Assembly (NCBI GenBank): GCA_003487805.1
Contig: DNNE01000171.1
Coordinates: 14,670-58,423, forward strand
Length of the DNA: 43,754 nucleotides
DNA from: Blastocatellia bacterium
Lineage (GTDB): Bacteria > Acidobacteriota > Blastocatellia > Pyrinomonadales > Pyrinomonadaceae
Direction: 5' to 3'
The notes below the pieces were generated by a model that saw only the letters and a program-made list of their open reading frames with translations, had not been told where the DNA came from and ran no database searches. The translations under genes were made by a program, and so were the position numbers. Position 1 is the first letter of the stretch. Each line of letters begins with the position of its first letter. This document shows, one piece after another, positions 39,305 through 43,754 of the stretch.

Positions 39305-41356
39305 ATGCTGACATCAAGATCACTCTCTCTTATCACCATCGTTCTCGCGTTGGCCCTCGTCTGCGGTGCGTCATCTGTATTCGCCCAGCCCGCGGCGGGC
39401 GCGCGCTTCGACGTCACCAACTATCGTATCGAAGCCCAATTGAATCCGGACGAGCACACGCTGCGCGCCGGCGCGGACATTACCCTCGTGCCGCAGGACG
39501 CGACGCGATCGATCGTCTTTGAATTGAACGGCTCGCTCCACGTCGATGGCGTCGAGAAGGACGGTAAAGCCCTGACGGGATTTGTGCAGGACGCTGTCGG
39601 AGCAGGCGCCCTGGGACCAAACGTCAGAATAGATCTGGGCCAGGTCGTGCCCGCGGGACAGCCGATCACGGTGCGCCTTCGCTGGAGCGGCGCGCTGACT
39701 TCGCCCGAGGGCGGACCGCTTGCCAATAAGCGCCTGGCCTATGTTGGTCCGGAAGGATCGTATCTGATGTACGCCTCGCGCTGGTTTCCTTTTCATGATT
39801 ATGCGGCCGATCGCGCTACCGCGGACATCACGATCATCGTGCCGACCGGTATGCAGGTTGGCGGCATCAGCGACGAGCCGGTTGTCCCTCAAGTCGATAA
39901 GGCCGGGGTCACCCGGTTTCGCTTCGTCAACAAACAGCCGGTGCTGATCGGTAATTTCGTGGCCGGACAATACGTCGCAAAGTCGCTGCGCATGGGACGA
40001 TACGAATTGCAGTTTTTCGTTAAGCCCGGCAGCGAAAATCGCATCACGAGTTTTGGCGATTTGATGGGCCACGCGCTCGAGTTCTATACGAAGGAGTACG
40101 GCGAGCCCGCATTCGGTACGCGCTTTGTCATCGCGCAAACTGACGACGAGACGATGGATGCTTACGCGGGACCTGGAATGCTTTTTCTGGCTTCAAAATT
40201 CTTCGACGCCTCGCGGGCGTCGTCCGAAGAACGACTGGAACGTGAAGTTGCTTATCAATGGTGGGGCCAGTCTGTTGGTTTGAAAACATTCGACGACGCC
40301 TGGGTGTCGCAGGGACTGGCAGAGTGGAGTGCTTTCGCGTTACGAGAATCGAAACTCACCGGTGCGCAACTCGACGCGACCCAGCGCGAAGAGCAGGAAC
40401 GGGCGCTGACCTTCGAACAGACGTCGTCGATCGTGCGGGCGCCATCCGCCCTGGACGATCAATCGGCGGCTTATCAGTCGATCGTTTTCTACAAAGGCGC
40501 GATGGTCTTTCGCATGTTGCGCGAGACCATGGGCAATCAAAAATTCACTCAACTGCTGCGCAAGTTCCTCGAGCAGTATCGCAACAAGAGCGCCTCGATT
40601 GATGATTTCGAACGGCTCACGTCGCAGGTCGCGGGCAAGAACATGCGCTACTTTTTTGCGCAGTGGGTTGAAGGCACGGGCGTGCCTGAGTTCAGTGTCG
40701 ATTACCAAATCATTCGCACCCGCGCCGGCAAGTTCCGCACGCGCGGCACAGTGCGGCAAAGCTTTGACAACCTCCAAATGCCTGTCGATGTGACGTTGCA
40801 CTCCGAAGGCGATTCGCAGACAAAGACACTGTATCTGGAGGGCAAGAGCGAGGACTTTGATTTTGAATCGAACGGCCAGCCGATCAGCGCCGAAGTCGAC
40901 CCCAGCGACAAGATTCTGCGCATGTCCGACGATCTGAAGATCTCGATCGTGGCACGTCGCGGCATCGAATTGTTCAAGGAAGGTCAGTACGCCGAAGCGC
41001 AGCAGCAACTGGAAGCGGCGCTAAAACTCGATCGCAACAACGCCTGGGTTTATTACAATCTTGGCCAGGTCTATTTCGAACAGAAGAACTGGCAGCTGGC
41101 GCTGGATAATTTTCAGGCGGCGCTTGACGCGGCCAGCAGCAAGCCGGCCTGGATTGATACGTGGGCGCGTATCAAGCGCGGCAACGCCTACGATGCCAAA
41201 GGCGATCGCGCCAAGGCTGTGAATGAATACCAAAAGGCCGTAAACGCCGGCAGCGATTATGACAACGCGCAATCGATTGCCAAGAAATACATCGCCACTC
41301 CTTACGATCCAAAGGCTCCACCCGAGCAAGCTCAAAATGGTCCGGGCGACTTTTAA
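39305..41356 (+). CDS. M1 aminopeptidase-like protein lacking zinc ligands, with TPR tail
   Basis: 683 residues from the ATG at 39305; signal peptide about 1-29 (LITIVLALALVCGASSVFA). An M1-type N-terminal beta domain (FDVTNYRIEAQLNPDEHTLRAGADI) precedes the gluzincin region. There HExxH-x18-E is replaced: R313-E-V-A-Y317 and Q336 (REVAYQWWGQSV ... WVSQGLAEW), so all three zinc ligands are lost while E314 remains. The C-terminal part has two TPRs (about 565-635: AEAQQQLEAALKLDRNNAWV, YYNLGQVYFEQKNW). It is likely a non-enzymatic binding or scaffold protein (inference). Confidence 0.9.
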   Translation: MLTSRSLSLITIVLALALVCGASSVFAQPAAGARFDVTNYRIEAQLNPDEHTLRAGADITLVPQDATRSIVFELNGSLHVDGVEKDGKALTGFVQDAVGAGALGPNVRIDLGQVVPAGQPITVRLRWSGALTSPEGGPLANKRLAYVGPEGSYLMYASRWFPFHDYAADRATADITIIVPTGMQVGGISDEPVVPQVDKAGVTRFRFVNKQPVLIGNFVAGQYVAKSLRMGRYELQFFVKPGSENRITSFGDLMGHALEFYTKEYGEPAFGTRFVIAQTDDETMDAYAGPGMLFLASKFFDASRASSEERLEREVAYQWWGQSVGLKTFDDAWVSQGLAEWSAFALRESKLTGAQLDATQREEQERALTFEQTSSIVRAPSALDDQSAAYQSIVFYKGAMVFRMLRETMGNQKFTQLLRKFLEQYRNKSASIDDFERLTSQVAGKNMRYFFAQWVEGTGVPEFSVDYQIIRTRAGKFRTRGTVRQSFDNLQMPVDVTLHSEGDSQTKTLYLEGKSEDFDFESNGQPISAEVDPSDKILRMSDDLKISIVARRGIELFKEGQYAEAQQQLEAALKLDRNNAWVYYNLGQVYFEQKNWQLALDNFQAALDAASSKPAWIDTWARIKRGNAYDAKGDRAKAVNEYQKAVNAGSDYDNAQSIAKKYIATPYDPKAPPEQAQNGPGDF

Positions 41357-41397
41357 GTAAATCGGGCCTTCGGGATCATAGTTAAGACGAAAAACCC

Positions 41398-41458
41398 GAT
41401 CCACGAAGTCACACGAAAGAGGCTCACGTTCGTGACGCTTCGTGTGATTTCGTGGATC
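41398..41458. repeat. Inverted tandem-unit repeat (CACGAA type)
   Basis: Arms 41398-41417 and 41439-41458 are complementary at 19 of 20 positions (one G-T wobble). Each contains two CACGAA units. The loop holds a small TCACG/CGTGA pairing. It lies between the M1-like gene and galK and belongs to the same design class as the elements at 14400, 20454 and 21734. Confidence 0.8.
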
Positions 41459-41558
41459 GTGCCCGCCGTTTGCCGCTCGCCATCCGCTAACGCTAAGATT
41501 CCCTCGCTTCTTCAGAAAATTGATCTCAAAAAAGGATTTCCGCCACCGTCGATCAGTA

Positions 41559-42710
41559 ATGACGCTTGACGAACTAACAGCGGCATTCCAAAAACTCTAC
41601 GGCGGCCAGCCGCGAATCTATCGCGCGCCGGGCCGCGTCAACTTGATCGGCGAGCACACCGATTACAACAAAGGGTTCGTGATGCCGGCCGCGATCAATT
41701 TTTCAACCTGGGTCGCGGTTACGAAGCGGGACGATTCGGTCGTTAAGATTCATTCCGACATCTTTGAAGAAGATGCCGAGATCGATCTCGCGAATTCCGC
41801 CGCGCATGGTCGAAAGCATTGGAGCGATTATCCGCTCGGCGTCGCGATTAAGCTCAAAGAGGCGGGCCATAATATTTACGGCGCCAATCTCTTTGTTCAT
41901 GGCGAGGTGCCGCTCGGTTCCGGCCTCAGCTCATCGGCGGCGATCGAAGTTTCCACGGGACTGGCCTTGTTGGATATTTCCGGCGTGAAGATTGATCGGC
42001 TGGGATTGGCGAAAATCTGTCAAATGGCCGAAAACGAATTCGTAGGCGCGCGCACCGGGCTGATGGATCAATTTATCGCTTGCTTTGGCAAAGCAGATCA
42101 CGCTGTAATGCTCGACTGTCGATCGCTTGAATCGCGCGCACTGCCGGTGCCGGATGATGTGAAGCTGGTCGTTTGCAACACGATGGTCAAGCACGAGTTG
42201 GCCTCAAGCGAGTACAATGCGCGCCGCGAGCAGTGTGAAGAGGGAGTGCGCATTCTGTCGCAACATCTGCCAAACGTAACATCGTTGCGCGATGTGACTC
42301 CGGACGATGTCGAAAAATTTAGAGCTGAGCTCGGCGAAGTGATTTTCAAACGCTGCCTGCATGTGACAACTGAGAATGATCGAGTGCTCAAGGCGGCGGA
42401 CGCTTTGCGCGATCGAGATTTGAAAACTTTCGGGAAGCTGATGTACGAATCTCACAACAGTCTGCGCGACGATTACGAAGTCAGTTGCCAGGAGCTTGAT
42501 GTGATGGTTGATCTCGCAAAGCCAATCAAAGGTGTTTTTGGCGTGCGCATGACCGGCGGCGGCTTTGGCGGTTGTACGATCAATCTGGTTTCGGTTGAAG
42601 CGGTCGGCGAATTCACAGAATCGATCCGGAACAGCTACGTTCAAGCGACAGGCAAACAGTCGGGAGTCTATATTTGTTCTGCGGCTGATGGAGCCGGACG
42701 GATCCAATGA
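41559..42710 (+). CDS. galK: Galactokinase
   Basis: 383 residues from the ATG at 41559, which starts just before the conserved N-terminal region; a TTG 13 codons upstream is possible. GHMP-kinase motifs are complete: substrate motif GRVNLIGEHTDYN, ATP loop PLGSGLSSSAAIEV, catalytic-Asp region TGLMDQF, and GGGFGGCTI. It phosphorylates galactose at C1, the first step of the Leloir pathway. No other gal gene is adjacent. A perfect inverted repeat begins 11 bp after its stop codon. Confidence 0.95.
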   Translation: MTLDELTAAFQKLYGGQPRIYRAPGRVNLIGEHTDYNKGFVMPAAINFSTWVAVTKRDDSVVKIHSDIFEEDAEIDLANSAAHGRKHWSDYPLGVAIKLKEAGHNIYGANLFVHGEVPLGSGLSSSAAIEVSTGLALLDISGVKIDRLGLAKICQMAENEFVGARTGLMDQFIACFGKADHAVMLDCRSLESRALPVPDDVKLVVCNTMVKHELASSEYNARREQCEEGVRILSQHLPNVTSLRDVTPDDVEKFRAELGEVIFKRCLHVTTENDRVLKAADALRDRDLKTFGKLMYESHNSLRDDYEVSCQELDVMVDLAKPIKGVFGVRMTGGGFGGCTINLVSVEAVGEFTESIRNSYVQATGKQSGVYICSAADGAGRIQ

Positions 42711-42720
42711 ACATTTAGGA

Positions 42721-42787
42721 TCAGAAGCCCGACCGTCAGGGAGGGCAACATTCCAATCGAGGCCCTCCCTGACGGTCGGGCTTCTGA
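42721..42787. repeat. Perfect 26-bp inverted repeat
   Basis: Arms 42721-42746 and 42762-42787 are exactly complementary, with a 15-nt loop. The left arm begins TCAGAAGCCCGACCGTC. There is no T-tract on either side. It fills most of the galK-FAH junction and ends 12 bp before the FAH-family ATG, where no Shine-Dalgarno site is visible, so it could block or shape translation initiation (inference). Confidence 0.88.
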
Positions 42788-42799
42788 CACAAACACTCT

Positions 42800-43726
42800 A
42801 TGAAACTCTGCCAATTCAAATCCGCAAATTCTGATCAGCAAAGACTCGGTGTGTTAATAGGCGACGATATGGTTTTCGACGTTGCGGAACTCGCGCGGGC
42901 GGTTAAGAGCGCCGGCGGCGCACCCGCTGACTGGCTGTTACAAGTCAACAGCACATTGAGCGTCATCCAGCGTGGTCCATCAGGAGCAAAAGAAATCGCC
43001 TCCCTGCTGGATGGTTCTCAGTCGCGATCGGGTCGCGGAGAAACAATCGGCTTCTCGCTCGACTCAATCGAATTTCTGCCGGCGGTAAATCCCGGTAAGA
43101 TTCTCGCCATCGGTCGCAACTATGCGGACCACGCGGCTGAAGGCGGCGCCGATCTTCCGAAAGCGCCGCTGCTCTTCAACAAACTTCCGAACACATTGAA
43201 TGCGCACAACGCACCAATCGTGCTGCCGTCAATCAGTGAGCAGGTCGATTACGAAGCTGAGCTGGCAGTAGTGATTGGCCAGACTGCTAAACGCGTGAAC
43301 GAAGCCGTGGCGCTCGATCATATTTTTGGCTACTCGCTTATCGACGATGTCAGCGCGCGCGACCTGCAATTCGGCGACGGCCAGTGGACCCGCGGCAAGA
43401 GCCTGGACACCTTTGCGCCGCTTGGTCCATTCATCACCACGCGTGACGAAATTGAGGACGTGCAAGCATTAAAGATCGAAGGCGTGCTAAACGGCCAGGT
43501 GATGCAATCGTCAAACACCTCGAAGATGATTTTCAAGGTTGCTTACCTGGTTTCTTACTTGTCGCAGGGAATCACGCTGGAACCCGGTGACGTGATTGCC
43601 ACGGGCACCCCAGATGGCGTAGGGATTTTTCGCAAACCGCCAGTGCTGCTGAAAGACGGTGACGTCTTTGAAGTGAAGATCGAAAAACTCGGCACGCTGC
43701 GGAATCCGGTTGTGGCCGCGGATTAG
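42800..43726 (+). CDS. Fumarylacetoacetate hydrolase-family protein
   Basis: 308 residues. The FAH C-terminal domain starts near residue 95 (NPGKILAIGRNYADHAAEGG). Metal-binding acidic residues lie in DYEAELAVVIG and in the Asp-rich YSLIDDVSARDLQ, with a Lys in GKSLDTFAPLGPF and the late TGTPDGVG loop. The N-terminal 90 residues form the short domain of YcgM-type members. These enzymes cleave C-C bonds in acylpyruvates or related beta-diketones; the substrate cannot be read from the sequence. Confidence 0.93.
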   Translation: MKLCQFKSANSDQQRLGVLIGDDMVFDVAELARAVKSAGGAPADWLLQVNSTLSVIQRGPSGAKEIASLLDGSQSRSGRGETIGFSLDSIEFLPAVNPGKILAIGRNYADHAAEGGADLPKAPLLFNKLPNTLNAHNAPIVLPSISEQVDYEAELAVVIGQTAKRVNEAVALDHIFGYSLIDDVSARDLQFGDGQWTRGKSLDTFAPLGPFITTRDEIEDVQALKIEGVLNGQVMQSSNTSKMIFKVAYLVSYLSQGITLEPGDVIATGTPDGVGIFRKPPVLLKDGDVFEVKIEKLGTLRNPVVAAD

Positions 43727-43754
43727 TTTGGCGATGGAGTCAGTACCGGGAGCG

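Overview
The window looks like a chromosomal segment of an Acidobacteriota bacterium, probably class Blastocatellia. This is inference, not proof. The reasons are moderate GC with good Shine-Dalgarno sites, a dnaK-dnaJ-hspR cluster, several sigma-54 activators, M16 peptidase pairs, secreted proteins with P/T-rich linkers and an EF-hand-like C-terminal module that I associate with that group. I see no rRNA, tRNA, CRISPR array, insertion sequence or phage gene.

Layout. 1-3.6 kb: an M16 peptidase (minus), an outer-membrane barrel protein with a carboxypeptidase-regulatory-like domain, and a possible 55-residue minus-strand ORF. 3.6-10 kb: a signalling block with a PDZ/multi-TM/GAF/PAS histidine kinase, an NtrC-type response regulator and a convergent FHA-GAF sigma-54 activator. 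10-13 kb: a thiol-redox cassette (HxlR-type regulator, VKOR-like protein, redoxin, TlpA-like thioredoxin). 13-18.4 kb: housekeeping genes (purL, class I fructose-bisphosphate aldolase, metallophosphoesterase, pgsA). 18.5-22.3 kb: dnaK, dnaJ and an hspR-like repressor. 22.3-30.7 kb: mixed genes, including a DUF6883/DUF4926-like pair, a CYTH protein, a DUF3298-type lipoprotein, rsmI and several hypotheticals. 31-36 kb: a large TPM-domain/TPR protein and a two-gene secreted module whose second gene carries an apparent frameshift. 36-41.4 kb: an inactive/active M16 peptidase pair and a degenerate M1-like protein that has lost all three zinc ligands. 41.5-43.7 kb: galactokinase and an FAH-family hydrolase.

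The most striking non-coding signal is the density and variety of structured intergenic repeats. One family has 7-bp-stem hairpins next to TCTAAACGA, placed 9-10 nt beyond the stop codons of three minus-strand genes. A second has arms built from short tandem units (for example GTTTCGA, ATTGCCG, CTTTGG, ACAGGATTA, CACGAA) in inverted orientation; one member sits in frame inside purL and two flank dnaJ. A third is a small hairpin (CGCRARCT-GTT-AGYTTGCG) with three copies and compensatory changes. There is also a perfect 26-bp inverted repeat between galK and the FAH gene. These could be REP/MITE-like elements or RNA-level elements, and they are the best candidates for something undescribed here.
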